Below, piece by piece: positions 16,352 through 26,672 of a stretch of DNA of 42,332 bases. Position 1 is the first letter of the stretch; each line of letters starts with the position of its first letter. This stretch comes from Deltaproteobacteria bacterium (GTDB taxonomy: Bacteria > Myxococcota_A > Polyangia > Polyangiales > Polyangiaceae), in the NCBI GenBank assembly GCA_003235365.1, contig QJWJ01000135.1, positions 1 through 42,332 of the forward strand, given 5' to 3'. The notes under the pieces were generated by a model. That model was not told the origin of the DNA. It ran no database searches and worked only from the letters and a program-made list of their open reading frames with translations. The translations under genes were made by a program, and so were the position numbers.

Positions 16352-18105
16352 ACGTGTCCTTTGCTTTCCTTGGTTTGTCCCGTTCCGTGGGCTGTTGTGT
16401 CGGCTTGCTCTCGCGTCGGTCACCGCTTGTTCGGGCCGCCGTCGCGCTGGCGCTGAGCTCGAGTCTGCTGCTGCTCGGAATCTCGAGCTTCGCCCAGGTT
16501 GGTCTACCGCCGGGGGTCGATAGAGCGCTCCTCAAGCAGCAAAAGTCGAGGGTCGCGGTTCCCGACGACGACGACGAGCCGCCGAAACCGAAGCCGCCGA
16601 AGCCCACCGCCCCCGAGGAGGTGAGACCTTTTGGTAGCTCACTGTTCGAAGGGAGTTTCGCTCGCGCTCGCGAAGACGGCTTGAACGCCAACTACGAGAT
16701 CATGCCCGGAGATCACGTGGCGGTGTACACCTGGGGCGCGGTGAACATCAACGAGGTGTTCGTCGTCGATGGTCAAGGCAACATTTTCCTCCCGGAAATC
16801 GGTCCGATCCACCTCGAAGGCGTGAAGAACAAAGATCTGACTCACGCGGTCGAAAACGGCGTGCGCAAGGTCTACACCCGGTTCTTCAACGTCTACACGA
16901 ACCTGATCACCGCCAAGCCCGTGGGTGTGTACGTTACCGGCGGCGTGCGTCGGCCCGGTCACTACGCAGGTATCCCGTCGGACTCCGTGCTGGCGTTTCT
17001 CGAGCAGGCGGGGGGGATCGATCCCAACCTCGGCAGTTATCGGTCGATTGACATCCTGCGCGATGGGCAGGTCGTCGGGCAGGTGGACTTGTACGCGTTC
17101 TTGCTCGAGGGCAAGCTCCCGCCGCAGCAGTTTCAGGAGGGGGACACCGTGTTGGTTCGCCAACGTGGACCCGTCGTGGAGTTGGCGGGCAACGTCGCCA
17201 CGCGTGCCCTGCTCGAGTTTCGCCCCGGCAAGGTGACTGGCGGCGATGCGTTGGCGGTCGTGCCCGGTTCGGCCCGCGCCACTCAGGTGACGGTGAACGG
17301 GATTCGAAATGGCGTGCCCTTCAATCACACGCTCTCCCTCGCGAACTTCGCGTCGTTTCCGCTCCAGGCGGGCGACAGCATCACCCTGCGCGACGACCTG
17401 CGGGCTGCCACGGTACTGGTGAAGTTGGAGGGCGAGGTGCAGGGTCCCACACTGCTCAGCGTACGGCGTGGAGCGCGCCTGGTGGATGTTCTGGACCACA
17501 TCCCGATCAACCCGACGCTGGCGGACACCAAGGCCGTCCACATTCGTCGATCCAGCGTCGTGCAGGCGCAAAAGGATTCCATCGAAGACAGCTTGTTCCG
17601 TCTGGAACGCAGCGCGTTGCTGGCGCTGTCGAGCTCCAACGGCGAATCGGACATTCGGGTCAAAGAGGCCGAGCTCACCAGGAAATTCGTCGAGCGAGCA
17701 CACTTGATTCAGCCACTGGGTAGGGTCGTGACCAGTCTCGATGGCGTGCAGCAGAACCTGGTGCTCGAGGACGGCGATACCATCGTCATTCCGAGCCGGA
17801 CGAACGTCGTTCGAGTCTCGGGTGAGGTCTTGATGGCTCAGGCCGTCATGTACACGCCCGATATGGTTGCCGAAGACTACGTCGAGGCGAGTGGCGGATA
17901 CACGGATCGGGCGGACCAAGATCGCGTGATCATTCTCAAGCCGAACGCTGAAGTGGTGATCGGAGATCTCGACGCTCCCATCGGACCGGGTGACGAGATC
18001 CTGGTGGCGCCCCGGGTCGACACGAAGGTCCTGCAGAACGTTGCAGACGTTACCCAGATCATCTACCAGGTTGCGGTCGCTGCAGCTGTAATCATCGCCC
18101 TTTAA
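16348..18105 (+). CDS. kpsD: Capsule polysaccharide export outer-membrane protein KpsD
   Basis: The polysaccharide export channel component (OPX family) that, with KpsE, carries capsule through the periplasm and outer membrane. The reading frame overlaps the kpsE stop: TTG 16348 gives 585 residues and GTG 16354 gives 583; neither has a clear ribosome site. A signal peptide runs to about residue 50 ([18 protein letters not shown]). A Pro/Lys/Asp-rich linker follows, then the Poly_export domain (from [20 protein letters not shown]) and several SLBB-type domains (for example [20 protein letters not shown]). The length is close to E. coli KpsD. The signal ends in SFAQ rather than a lipobox, so it appears to be a soluble KpsD rather than a Wza-like lipoprotein. 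Confidence 0.93.
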   Translation: MNVSFAFLGLSRSVGCCVGLLSRRSPLVRAAVALALSSSLLLLGISSFAQVGLPPGVDRALLKQQKSRVAVPDDDDEPPKPKPPKPTAPEEVRPFGSSLFEGSFARAREDGLNANYEIMPGDHVAVYTWGAVNINEVFVVDGQGNIFLPEIGPIHLEGVKNKDLTHAVENGVRKVYTRFFNVYTNLITAKPVGVYVTGGVRRPGHYAGIPSDSVLAFLEQAGGIDPNLGSYRSIDILRDGQVVGQVDLYAFLLEGKLPPQQFQEGDTVLVRQRGPVVELAGNVATRALLEFRPGKVTGGDALAVVPGSARATQVTVNGIRNGVPFNHTLSLANFASFPLQAGDSITLRDDLRAATVLVKLEGEVQGPTLLSVRRGARLVDVLDHIPINPTLADTKAVHIRRSSVVQAQKDSIEDSLFRLERSALLALSSSNGESDIRVKEAELTRKFVERAHLIQPLGRVVTSLDGVQQNLVLEDGDTIVIPSRTNVVRVSGEVLMAQAVMYTPDMVAEDYVEASGGYTDRADQDRVIILKPNAEVVIGDLDAPIGPGDEILVAPRVDTKVLQNVADVTQIIYQVAVAAAVIIAL

Positions 18106-18130
18106 CCGCCGCGTGGCGTTGGGCTACAAT
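18101..18130 (+). promoter_or_regulatory. Possible internal promoter before kdsA
   Basis: TACAAT at 18125-18130 matches five of six bases of a sigma-70 -10 box, with a poor -35 (TTTAAC, 18101-18106) 18 bases upstream. It would give kdsA its own transcript inside the capsule operon. The evidence is weak because the -35 is poor. Confidence 0.25.
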
Positions 18131-18149
18131 CGGCAGAGCAAAGGTACGG

Positions 18150-18992
18150 ATGATGAAACTTGGGAACAACGAGGTCGCCAACAATCTGCCGATGTTTCTG
18201 ATCGCGGGCCCCTGCGTCATCGAGGACCAGGCCCTGATGATCGACATCGCCGGGCAACTGCAAGCGATCACGACCGAATTCAACTGTCCGTTCGTCTTCA
18301 AGTCGAGCTTCGACAAGGCCAACCGGACGAGCGCGGCATCCTTCCGCGGGCCAGGCATGGAAGCGGGGCTGAAAATCCTCGGCGAGATCAAGCGTCAGCT
18401 GGGAGTCCTGGTGCTGACCGACGTGCATGAAGACACTCCCATCGACGAGGTGGCCTCGGTGGTGGATGTCCTGCAGACCCCGGCGTTCTTGGTGAGGCAG
18501 ACGAATTTCATCCAACGAGTTGCTCGAGCTGGCAAGCCCGTGAACATCAAGAAGGGTCAGTTCCAAGCGCCCTGGGACATGGGTAACGTCGTGCAGAAAT
18601 GCCGAGACGTCGGTAACGAGAACATCATGCTGTGCGAACGCGGCGTGTCGTTCGGATACAACACGCTGATCTCCGACATGCGCGGGTTGGCGACCATGAG
18701 AGCCACCGGCTGCCCCGTGGTCTTCGACGCGACTCATTCGGTGCAACAACCGGGGGGGCAAGGAAGCAGCTCCGGGGGGCAGCGGGAAATGGTACCGGTG
18801 TTGGCTCGAGCCGCCGTGGCCGCTGGCGTTGCTGGCGTGTTCATGGAGACTCACCCCAATCCGGACGCGGCTCCGAGTGACGGCCCGAACATGTGGCCCC
18901 TGTCGTTGATGCGCGACCTGTTGGGCCAGCTGCGCGCGATCGACGAGGTCGTCAAGGCGCGACCGTACTTGGAGGATTCGGTCCGCCAATGA
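18150..18992 (+). CDS. kdsA: 3-deoxy-D-manno-octulosonate 8-phosphate synthase
   Basis: This enzyme condenses phosphoenolpyruvate with arabinose 5-phosphate to give Kdo-8-phosphate in the cytoplasm. The 280 residues match the family length. Diagnostic stretches are [48 protein letters not shown] and [15 protein letters not shown]. The cysteine in IAGPC (Cys22) marks the metal-dependent class, as in Aquifex; the metal-independent E. coli type has Asn there. Two adjacent ATG codons (18150, 18153) could start it; AAGG precedes them. The gene overlaps kdsB by four bases (ATGA), and its product feeds the same pathway as KpsF and KdsB. Confidence 0.97.
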   Translation: MMKLGNNEVANNLPMFLIAGPCVIEDQALMIDIAGQLQAITTEFNCPFVFKSSFDKANRTSAASFRGPGMEAGLKILGEIKRQLGVLVLTDVHEDTPIDEVASVVDVLQTPAFLVRQTNFIQRVARAGKPVNIKKGQFQAPWDMGNVVQKCRDVGNENIMLCERGVSFGYNTLISDMRGLATMRATGCPVVFDATHSVQQPGGQGSSSGGQREMVPVLARAAVAAGVAGVFMETHPNPDAAPSDGPNMWPLSLMRDLLGQLRAIDEVVKARPYLEDSVRQ

Positions 18993-19828
18993 CGGACGCC
19001 TCTGCCTCTGCTGGGTTTCGAGTCGTCGTGCCGGCTCGCTTCGCTTCGTCGCGTCTGCCGGGCAAGCCGTTGTTGACTCTTGCCGGCAAGCCGATGATCC
19101 AACACGTCGTCGACAACGCACACGAGGCGGGGGCTGCGGGGGTGCTGGTCGCCACCGACGACCAGCGCATCGTCGACGCGGTCCGAGCGTTCGGCGGTGA
19201 CGTCGTGATGACCTCTGCCGAACACACTTCTGGCACCGATCGAATCGCCGAAGTGGCGCGCGGCCAAGGCTGGCCCCCCGAGACGATTGTCATCAATCTG
19301 CAAGGGGACGAGCCACTGCTCGGCGCTGGTGCGGTGCGAAAGCTCGCCCATCTGCTGGCCTCTCGCCCCGAAGCGGGAATGGCGACACTCGCTGCGCCGA
19401 TCAGCGACGTGCAAACGCTGTTCAACCCCAACGTCGTCAAGGTCGTTGCGGCTCGGGATGGTCGAGCCATGTACTTCAGTCGGGCGCCCATTCCTTGGGT
19501 GCGAGACGCGTGGGGGGCGTTGCCCGCTCGACCTGCCCAGTTGCCCACTGGGACGACGTTCCTCCGGCACATCGGGCTGTACGGCTATCGCGTCGAGACG
19601 TTGCTGCGCATCACCGACGCGCCGAGCGACGAGTTCGAGTCAGCCGAGTCGTTGGAGCAGCTTCGCGCGCTCAGGCTCGGGGTGGGCATTCTGGTCGACG
19701 TGCTGGAGCAGGTGCCCGAGCACGGAGTCGACACTCCAGACGACCTGCGTCGCGTGGAGGCGTGGTTGCGGCAACGCGGCTCGGCGCAAGGTGCGGCGGC
19801 TCCGAGCCGACTCGCGGTTGAGGAGTAA
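18989..19828 (+). CDS. kdsB: CMP-Kdo synthetase (3-deoxy-manno-octulosonate cytidylyltransferase)
   Basis: This enzyme activates Kdo with CTP to CMP-Kdo, the donor for KpsS and KpsC. ATG 18989 overlaps the kdsA stop as ATGA, so translation is probably coupled. The 279 residues begin with the nucleotide-binding signature [17 protein letters not shown] and contain [46 protein letters not shown] and [12 protein letters not shown], all typical of KdsB/KpsU. The C-terminal 30 residues are a poorly conserved tail. In E. coli capsule loci this role belongs to KpsU; here it follows kdsA directly. A phosphatase (KdsC) for the intervening step is not in the window. Confidence 0.96.
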   Translation: MTDASASAGFRVVVPARFASSRLPGKPLLTLAGKPMIQHVVDNAHEAGAAGVLVATDDQRIVDAVRAFGGDVVMTSAEHTSGTDRIAEVARGQGWPPETIVINLQGDEPLLGAGAVRKLAHLLASRPEAGMATLAAPISDVQTLFNPNVVKVVAARDGRAMYFSRAPIPWVRDAWGALPARPAQLPTGTTFLRHIGLYGYRVETLLRITDAPSDEFESAESLEQLRALRLGVGILVDVLEQVPEHGVDTPDDLRRVEAWLRQRGSAQGAAAPSRLAVEE

Positions 19829-21942
19829 TGGCGATGGTCCAAGAGCAACCGCTCGAGGAGCTGTTGTCTGGCACTGCCGCGGTGTTTTCTTCGGGCATCA
19901 GCCGGTTGCGGGGGCTCGAGACGTTCCTGGGGGCTGAGCGGGTCGTCCATCGGCCCAGCTTCGCGCGAGTTTCCGAGATCGACTACGTCGTCGGGTGGGG
20001 GCATCGACCGACGACTCGCCGGGCGCGACGCTTCGCGGAGCGGGCCAATCTGCCATTCGTTCGACTGGAAGACGGCTTTCTACGCTCTTGTCATACCGGT
20101 CGTCGCCAACCACCGGCCTCCTTGGTGATCGATCCGTACGGGATCTACTACGACGCCAGAACGCCGTCGCGCCTCGAACTTCTCGTCGCGCAGGGGATCA
20201 CGGACTCGCAACTGCTCCAGCGTGCGAGCCGCGTCGCGGAGCGCATCGTGGCCAGCAAGCTCTCGAAGTACAACTACTCTCCACGCGAGCCGGCGGCAGT
20301 TCTGAGCCGCTTGCCAGAACGTTACGTGTTGGTCGTCGATCAACTCAGCCGCGACACGTCCGTGCGTGTCGGCGCGGGGGCAAATGTGTTCGCGGAGATG
20401 ATCGAGGCAGCCCGGCGGGAGAATCCGGACTTGCCCGTCGTGGTCAAAACACATCCCGCGGCGCGCCGAAGCCACCCCGGAGCGCTCGAGTCGGCTGCGC
20501 GGGGCCGCGGGTTTGCGGCGGGTTGTGTCCTGGTCAGCGAACCCATCAACCCTCACACGTTGATCGAACGCGCGGACAAGGTTCACGTCGGCACCTCCCA
20601 ACTGGGGTTCGAGGCTCTGCTGCACGGGAAGCCAGTCGTGTGTTTTGGCACACCGTTCTATGCCGGCTGGGGCCTGACCGACGATCGTGCGACCGTGCCG
20701 CGGCGCGGTGTGCCGAGGAGCCTGACTGAACTCGTGGCGGCGGCGTTGCTCCTGTATCCCCGGTACGTCCATCCGATCACGGGGCGGCGCTGTGACGTCG
20801 AGGACGTCCTGAGCCACTTCGAACTGCAGAATCGACAATTCGACGCCAATCGCGGTCGGGTCTACTGCTTCGGATTCTGGTGGTGGAAGCGAGCGAACAC
20901 TCGGCCTTTCCTGCAGTCACCCGAGGGCGACGTGCGCTACTGCTGGTCCGCGGCTCGGGCGGAACGCGATGGCTTCGACGGCAACGCTCGGGCACTGTCG
21001 TGGGGGTACAAGGACAGCCCCGCCGTGAGGCAGCTGTGTCGTGCTCACGGGGTTTCGCTCGAGCGCATGGAGGACGGTTTCATCCGTTCGGTAGGGCTCG
21101 GTTCCGATCTCACGGCGCCATGGTCACTGGTCGTCGACCGAAACGGCATGTACTTCGATCCGAGCACGCCGAGCGATCTCGAGTCGCTGTTGTCGAATCA
21201 CCGATTCACCGACGAGGAGCTCAATCGCGCGCAGCGACTGCGCGAGTGGTTGGTTGGGTCAGGATTGAGCAAGTACAATCCGCAGGCAGTCGGTGAGCTA
21301 CCCAAGCCCTGGTCGTCGTCGAACCGACGGCGGATCTTGGTGCCGGGGCAGGTGGAGAACGATGCCTCGGTACGACTCGGGTGCCCGGGCGTCAAGACGA
21401 ACCTCGAGTTGCTGCGCGGCGTGCGGGAGCGAAACCCGGACGCCTTCGTGCTGTTCAAGCCTCACCCCGACGTGCTGGCGGGCAACCGTCCGGGCGCGGT
21501 CGATCCCGCACTCGCCGAGCGCTACTGTGATGCCGTGGTCACGGAGGTTCCCATCTCACAATGCCTCGACGATGCAGACGAGGTGCACACCATGACGTCG
21601 CTCGTCGGGTTCGAAGCCCTATTGCGCGGTCTGCGTGTGGTGACCTACGGCCAACCATTCTACGCGGGTTGGGGCTTGACCGCCGACGAACGACCCGTTG
21701 CTCGCCGCACGCGTCGACTGAGCATCGATCAGCTCGTCGCGGCGGCTCTGTTGCTCTACCCGCGCTACGTCGACCCGCAGACTGGCTATTTCTGCACGGC
21801 AGAACAAGCGATCGAGCGGCTCGTGACGGAACGGGACGTCTCTCGCAACACGTCTGACTGGACTCGATTGCCGGGGGCTCGCCCGCTGCGTCGCGCCGCG
21901 AACTTCGTCCAGGGGATGATCCGGGAGGCGCAGTGTGTTTGA
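19828..21942 (+). CDS. kpsC: Capsule poly-Kdo linker transferase KpsC (two tandem domains)
   Basis: KpsC extends the Kdo linker on the capsule lipid anchor, using two glycosyltransferase modules with different linkage specificity. The ATG overlaps the kdsB stop by one base (TAATG). The 704 residues, close to E. coli KpsC, contain two homologous halves. The first has LEDGFLRSCHTG, SKYNY, VKTHPA and YAGWGLTDDRA. The second has MEDGFIRSVGLG, SKYNP, FKPHPDVLAGNR and YAGWGLTADER. Both keep the terminal RRCDVEDV- or CTAEQAIE-type ends after LLYPRYV. The halves differ most at the residues after EDGF(L/I)RS, where the first reads CHTG. It acts at the inner face of the cytoplasmic membrane with KpsS. 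Confidence 0.95.
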   Translation: MAMVQEQPLEELLSGTAAVFSSGISRLRGLETFLGAERVVHRPSFARVSEIDYVVGWGHRPTTRRARRFAERANLPFVRLEDGFLRSCHTGRRQPPASLVIDPYGIYYDARTPSRLELLVAQGITDSQLLQRASRVAERIVASKLSKYNYSPREPAAVLSRLPERYVLVVDQLSRDTSVRVGAGANVFAEMIEAARRENPDLPVVVKTHPAARRSHPGALESAARGRGFAAGCVLVSEPINPHTLIERADKVHVGTSQLGFEALLHGKPVVCFGTPFYAGWGLTDDRATVPRRGVPRSLTELVAAALLLYPRYVHPITGRRCDVEDVLSHFELQNRQFDANRGRVYCFGFWWWKRANTRPFLQSPEGDVRYCWSAARAERDGFDGNARALSWGYKDSPAVRQLCRAHGVSLERMEDGFIRSVGLGSDLTAPWSLVVDRNGMYFDPSTPSDLESLLSNHRFTDEELNRAQRLREWLVGSGLSKYNPQAVGELPKPWSSSNRRRILVPGQVENDASVRLGCPGVKTNLELLRGVRERNPDAFVLFKPHPDVLAGNRPGAVDPALAERYCDAVVTEVPISQCLDDADEVHTMTSLVGFEALLRGLRVVTYGQPFYAGWGLTADERPVARRTRRLSIDQLVAAALLLYPRYVDPQTGYFCTAEQAIERLVTERDVSRNTSDWTRLPGARPLRRAANFVQGMIREAQCV

Positions 21943-23149
21943 GGAGTTCGCCGGGCGTCGCGTGTTGCTGTTGCAGGGGCCGATCGGTCCGTTCTTCGCA
22001 ATCATTGCGCGCAAGCTGCAGCGTTTGGGCGCAACCGTTCTGAAGGTCAATCTCAACGCTGCCGACGCCTGGTTCTTCTCCGGTGCACCGACGGTGAGCT
22101 TTCGGGGAAGCTTCGACGAGTGGCGTCAGTTCGTCCGACGACAATGCGACGAGCACGCCATCGATACGCTGTTCGTGTTCGGCGATAGTCGACGCTACCA
22201 CGCTGCCGCAATCGAAGTCGCCAACGAGCGGGGGATCGACGTTCGCGTGTTCGAAGAGGGCTACCTGCGCCCCAACTACATCACGTTTGAACGTGGCGGC
22301 ACGAACTTCAACACCACGATCCCGCTCGACGCCGAGTTCTACAATCAGCTCGAGTTACCGGAGATCCGCAGGCCGCGCTCCGTAGGAAACACGTTCTGGT
22401 GGGAAGCGGCCTACGGAATCATCTACGCGATCATCCTCACGTACTTCTCCAAAGACTACCCTCACTACGAGCATCACCGTGATCTCCGAGCGACGCATCA
22501 CGCGCCTTTGTGGTGGCTCAGCGTGGGGCGCAAGCTGTACTACTCCGTCAAGGAAGCCGGTTTGACCAAGCGCATGATCGAGCACGGCGGAGGTTTCTTC
22601 TTGGCCCCGCTGCAGGTGCACGATGACTTCCAGGTCAAGAACTCCCGCTTCGACGACGTCAAGGATTTCATCGATGAGGTCACCGACTCCTTCGCGAAGC
22701 ACGCCCCGAAGGACTGTTGGCTGGTGTTCAAACACCATCCAAAGGATCGGGGCTTCCGTGACTATACGGCCTACGTGCGACAGGTTGGAGAAAGGTGCGG
22801 GTTGACCGGGCGCATCTTCTATGTGCACGACCTGCACCTACCGACGTTGCTCAAGAGTGCTCGAGGTTGCGTCGTAATCAACAGCACAGTGGGATTGTCG
22901 TCTTTGTATCATCGCACCGCGGTGAAGTGCCTCGACCGCAGCGTCTACGAGATGTTCACTTCAAAGCTGCCACTCGACGAGTTCTGGTCATCGCCGGGAA
23001 AGGTAAATCGTAGCGGTGTCGAAGCGTACATTCGCTGGCTTGCGCTGAACGTGCAGATCAATGGCACGTTCTACCGCCCGAGTTTCTGGCGGCATGCCGA
23101 GCGGGACGGCGATTGGCGTGTCCGCAAGGAGGCGTCGCGGCCTGGATGA
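21935..23149 (+). CDS. kpsS: Capsule Kdo transferase KpsS
   Basis: KpsS adds the first Kdo to the phosphatidylglycerol anchor, before KpsC extends it. GTG 21935 overlaps kpsC by eight bases, with GGGAGG about six bases upstream. The 404 residues show the family signatures FEEGYLRPNYITFERGG, PLQVHDDFQV, FKHHPKDRGF and VVINSTVGLSSLYHRTAVK. The length is normal. It is a soluble or peripheral enzyme of the inner membrane's cytoplasmic face. The kdsB-kpsC-kpsS overlaps imply a single translationally coupled unit. Confidence 0.95.
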   Translation: MFEEFAGRRVLLLQGPIGPFFAIIARKLQRLGATVLKVNLNAADAWFFSGAPTVSFRGSFDEWRQFVRRQCDEHAIDTLFVFGDSRRYHAAAIEVANERGIDVRVFEEGYLRPNYITFERGGTNFNTTIPLDAEFYNQLELPEIRRPRSVGNTFWWEAAYGIIYAIILTYFSKDYPHYEHHRDLRATHHAPLWWLSVGRKLYYSVKEAGLTKRMIEHGGGFFLAPLQVHDDFQVKNSRFDDVKDFIDEVTDSFAKHAPKDCWLVFKHHPKDRGFRDYTAYVRQVGERCGLTGRIFYVHDLHLPTLLKSARGCVVINSTVGLSSLYHRTAVKCLDRSVYEMFTSKLPLDEFWSSPGKVNRSGVEAYIRWLALNVQINGTFYRPSFWRHAERDGDWRVRKEASRPG

Positions 23150-23155
23150 GTCCAC

Positions 23156-24778
23156 GTGGGCTTGAATCGTAGCAACCCCGCGCTGCAGCGCGGTGCGTCG
23201 GTGTGTCGACTTCTGACGCTTGGGTGCTTCGTGTTGGTGCCGCCTCGAGTGGCGTCGGCCGACGAGCTCGCAACGTTCGACGCCGGTTGGCAAACGCTGC
23301 CGACTTTGGGGGTGCCTCACTGGTCGTTGATCCAACCGCCCTCGGACATGCAGCACGGACCGACCCGCGCGTGGTTGTCGAGAGCGGCGACGGTCGAGGC
23401 AGCCGTCGAGGCGTCCGAAAGTGCCGACGACGGCACCTGGCGGCATTGGCGTTCGATGGCGGAAATGGCCGCGTTCCTCGGGGGGGGAGCAGCTTGGTAC
23501 TGGATCGACATCGACAGGAATCTGGCCGACTGGGACGAGTTGAGCGTCCGTCAACGGTTCAGCTGGGATGCGGTTCGGACCGACAACAACGATCTCATCG
23601 TCAACTACGTCTCCCACCCACTCTTCGGTGGCGCCTACTACGTGTTTGCTCGAAGCAATCAATTGTCGATTGCCGAAGCAGCGGCGTACTCGTTGGTGAC
23701 GAGCACTCTGTGGGAATATGGGCTCGAGTTCAACGAGCGCACGAGCTACAACGACGCCTTCGTCACTCCCGGCGCGGGTATCGCCGTTGGGGAAGCGTGG
23801 TACTCGATCGGGTTGCTGCTCAACGCACGTCGTTCGTCGTTGTGGGGTGACATTCTCGCGTGGACCGTGGGGTTTCCGGTTGCCTTCAATCGCTTGTTCG
23901 ATGATCAGCTCGTGGTCGATCAGGCCGCCAGAGCGCGAGCGCTGCGTTTGGCCGGTACCGCGTACTACGCCGTAGGGGATTTGCGTAGCGGGGGGGCGCG
24001 TGCAACACGGCATACGGTGGGGTTGCAGTCGGAGGTGATCAAGCGTGAGTCTCTAGCGGACTCGGGCAGCCAGTGGTTTGCAGATGGCGATTGGACACGC
24101 CTGTGGCTCGCTGGGCACGCTGGACACGGCGTTTGGGGAGCTCAGTTCGGCGCTGATACCGTCATCGCCGGGTTGCGACAGGACATGGGTAACGAACGAG
24201 TGATGATGTTGGGAACGGGCATTGGTTTCGAGTATGCAGCCGTGCATTTGGGTCCTTGGAAACATCAACACGCGCTGCTCCATCTCGGCGGCGCGTTCTT
24301 CAAGGTGGAGTTGCCGACGTCGCTCTTCGAAGTCCGACTGGGTGCACGACTCACGCCCGACTTTTCGGCGACGAACTCACTCGGCTACCCGTCGTTCAGC
24401 GAAACGCTCGGTGACGAGCGGGGCAAGAGCATTCTCCGTAAGCAAGGGTACTACTATGGGTGGGGGTGGTCGGGGCGCTGGAGTGCGGAGCTCTGGCGCG
24501 ACCCGTTCTCGTTGGGCGTTGAGGCAACGTACGGCGAAGTCGATTCCCTGGATGGCCTCGATCGCTCTCAGGAGGAGTTGACCGTGGATGAGAGGGCCTT
24601 CGACAGTCGCGATAATCTGTCGGGCTTCGTTCGGCTTCGTCTTGCTCAAAGGCCCTGGGGGGCGCCCTACGTCGAGCTACACGCCGAGCGTGAACGGCGG
24701 CGTAGCAAACTCGAAACGATTTCCGTGCGCAGATCGGCGTCGGAGATCTCGCTGCGGCTCGGTACGGAGTTTTGGTGA
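23156..24778 (+). CDS. DUF3943 putative outer-membrane protein ending the capsule operon
   Basis: A 540-residue protein from GTG 23156, six bases after the kpsS stop. The N-terminus is a signal peptide (VCRLLTLGCFVLVPPRVASA). The DUF3943 core lies at about 130-225, with NDLIVNYVSHPLFGGAYYV, ARSNQLSIAEAAAYSLVTS and WEYGLEFNERTSYNDAFVTP. The remaining 300 residues alternate aromatic and hydrophobic residues in beta-strand style and end in Trp (GTEFW), as many outer-membrane beta-barrels do. DUF3943 has no established activity. Its position at the end of a tightly coupled capsule operon suggests a role in surface assembly or anchoring of capsule; that is inference. Transcription converges with recQ, which ends 29 bases away. 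Confidence 0.85.
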   Translation: MGLNRSNPALQRGASVCRLLTLGCFVLVPPRVASADELATFDAGWQTLPTLGVPHWSLIQPPSDMQHGPTRAWLSRAATVEAAVEASESADDGTWRHWRSMAEMAAFLGGGAAWYWIDIDRNLADWDELSVRQRFSWDAVRTDNNDLIVNYVSHPLFGGAYYVFARSNQLSIAEAAAYSLVTSTLWEYGLEFNERTSYNDAFVTPGAGIAVGEAWYSIGLLLNARRSSLWGDILAWTVGFPVAFNRLFDDQLVVDQAARARALRLAGTAYYAVGDLRSGGARATRHTVGLQSEVIKRESLADSGSQWFADGDWTRLWLAGHAGHGVWGAQFGADTVIAGLRQDMGNERVMMLGTGIGFEYAAVHLGPWKHQHALLHLGGAFFKVELPTSLFEVRLGARLTPDFSATNSLGYPSFSETLGDERGKSILRKQGYYYGWGWSGRWSAELWRDPFSLGVEATYGEVDSLDGLDRSQEELTVDERAFDSRDNLSGFVRLRLAQRPWGAPYVELHAERERRRSKLETISVRRSASEISLRLGTEFW

Positions 24779-24806
24779 GCGTGCGTCGGGCGAGCCGACT
24801 TCCGTT

Positions 24807-26564
24807 CTACGCGTCGCGCAGCACTTCCAGGAAGCGCGCGCCATAGCGTTCGAGCTTCGTTGGACCTACGCCCGGGATGTGGGCCAATTCTTCCTCTGTC
24901 GTCGGTTTGCGTTGAGCCATCTCGAGCAGGGTCGCGTCGTTGAAGATGACGTACGCCGGCACGCTGCGCTCCTTTGCCAGACTCCGGCGCAGATCCCTGA
25001 GCTTGTCGAGTACGTCGGTGTTGGCGTCCGTTGCGACTGGCGAGGCGCTGATGCCACCGCCGCGCTTGCTCAGTCTCGGTTGGACTAGCACGCTTTCGCG
25101 GCCGCACACGTCGCAGGCATCGCCGCAGGGGGACATCTCATCGCCGAAGTAGCCGACCAATCCGGCGTGGCGACACTCGCGGGCGTCGGCCCAGCGAAAC
25201 ATCTGTCGCGACGCTGCGCGCTGACGGTCAGCGACGTCGTCGTCTTCGACTTCTTCGGCGAACTGATCATAGGTTCGCACCTCGTTCCACGAGTAGAACA
25301 GCACGCAGTCGCTCGCCAGGCCGTCCCTTCCAGCACGACCGATTTCCTGATAGTAGCCTTCGATCGAGCGCGGCATGTCGCGGTGCACGACGTAGCGCAC
25401 GTTCGACTTGTCGATCCCCATACCGAAAGCGATGGTTGCGCACACGACCGAGATCTCGTCGTCGCGGAATTGGTTCTGCACCCGCGCCCGATCCTCGACG
25501 CTCAAACCGGCGTGATAGCAACCTGCTTTGCAGCCGTGATCGAGAAGATAGGATGCCAACGTCTCCGCGCTCTTGCGTGAGATGCAGTAGATGATACCCG
25601 ATTGGTCCCGTCGCTGCTGGACCAGCCCCAAGATCGCCTTGCGCACGTCCTTGACGTCACCATCCTTGCCCTTCCGAAAGGCGTGAATGTGCAAGTTGGA
25701 GCGGTAGAACGATCCACGAAAGATCTCGGCGCGGTCCATCGCCAGTTGCGCGACGATGTCGTGGGTGACCTCTTCCGTGGCCGTCGCAGTCAGGGCGAGT
25801 ACGGGCACGTCGGGGAAGCGGCGTTTGAGTCCCGCGAGGCGGCGATAGGCCGGACGAAAGTCGTGACCCCACTGGCTGATGCAGTGCGCCTCATCCACCG
25901 CGATCAGGCGCAGGTCGATGTCGTTCAGCACGGTGCCGACGCTGGCTTCGATACCTTCGGGTGCGGCGTAGACCAACTCATATTTGCCTGCGCGCAGATC
26001 CGCGATGCGTTGTCGCCGTTCTTCCCCCTCCAACGTCGAGTTGAGGGCGGTCGCCGAAAAGCCGTTTTCGCTCAAGCCGTCGACCTGATCCTTCATCAAC
26101 GCGATCAGCGGGGACAAGACGAGCGTCGTACCACCCAACAGGCGTGCCGGGAGCTGATAGGTCAACGACTTGCCAGCACCAGTAGGCATGATCCCGACGC
26201 AGTCCTTGCCGGCCAGCACGCTGCGAATGATCGCCTCCTGGCCTGGTCGAAACGCCTCATACCCGAAGAACTCGCTGAGCGCACCGTGCAAGTCGGCCCG
26301 TCGCGCGGCCTCGGCGTGCGGGGCTCGCGCGCTCCACTCGGAAAGGGCGCTCGACAATTCCTTGAGTCTGGCGACGTCGTCCGCACCGAATCGATCCGGG
26401 ACGTGTCGGAAGTAAACGCGTAGACGATTGAGCTCGCCAGCGCAGCGACGCCGAAAGGCGGAATCGTTGGCTTTGAGTTGCCAGCCTTCGACGAGGCTAG
26501 CGATGTGTCCGGCGATCCACTCGGCGCTTGGCAACTCGCCGAGACGGGCGGGGGCTGCGGCCAT
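24807..26564 (-). CDS. recQ: ATP-dependent DNA helicase RecQ (no evident winged-helix domain)
   Basis: A 3'-5' DNA helicase for recombination and repair. The 585 residues hold an extra 95-residue N-terminal region, motif 0 [10 protein letters not shown] (100-109), Walker A PTGAGKS (127-133), DEAH (224-227), [26 protein letters not shown] and [10 protein letters not shown]. The four zinc-binding cysteines are at 464, 480, 484 and 487. An HRDC domain (about 516-582, with [20 protein letters not shown]) follows after only about 28 residues. The roughly 100-residue RQC winged helix that normally sits between zinc site and HRDC is therefore absent or drastically reduced. All catalytic motifs are intact. 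The gene belongs to housekeeping DNA metabolism and not to the capsule locus. Confidence 0.94.
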   Translation of the reverse strand: MAAAPARLGELPSAEWIAGHIASLVEGWQLKANDSAFRRRCAGELNRLRVYFRHVPDRFGADDVARLKELSSALSEWSARAPHAEAARRADLHGALSEFFGYEAFRPGQEAIIRSVLAGKDCVGIMPTGAGKSLTYQLPARLLGGTTLVLSPLIALMKDQVDGLSENGFSATALNSTLEGEERRQRIADLRAGKYELVYAAPEGIEASVGTVLNDIDLRLIAVDEAHCISQWGHDFRPAYRRLAGLKRRFPDVPVLALTATATEEVTHDIVAQLAMDRAEIFRGSFYRSNLHIHAFRKGKDGDVKDVRKAILGLVQQRRDQSGIIYCISRKSAETLASYLLDHGCKAGCYHAGLSVEDRARVQNQFRDDEISVVCATIAFGMGIDKSNVRYVVHRDMPRSIEGYYQEIGRAGRDGLASDCVLFYSWNEVRTYDQFAEEVEDDDVADRQRAASRQMFRWADARECRHAGLVGYFGDEMSPCGDACDVCGRESVLVQPRLSKRGGGISASPVATDANTDVLDKLRDLRRSLAKERSVPAYVIFNDATLLEMAQRKPTTEEELAHIPGVGPTKLERYGARFLEVLRDA

Positions 26565-26672
26565 GGCGACGAGCTACCACGGTGCGCGCAACCCGAGCAA
26601 GGGGGCCCGCGGACCGGTCGGTCGCTGAGGGCGCGATCGTACCACTGCCGCAGCGTTGCGATGCGCCGCGGT

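Noticed and set aside
16639..17919. Long open frame on the minus strand opposite kpsD.
   Set aside because: It is rich in His/Arg/Asp with no domain, and kpsD on the other strand is well conserved; it is a GC-rich shadow.
23480..23996. Runs of seven or eight G in the DUF3943 gene (also G7 in kpsD and kdsA), suggesting phase variation.
   Set aside because: In DNA this GC-rich, several G7-G8 runs per 40 kb are expected by chance, and the reading frames are intact on both sides.
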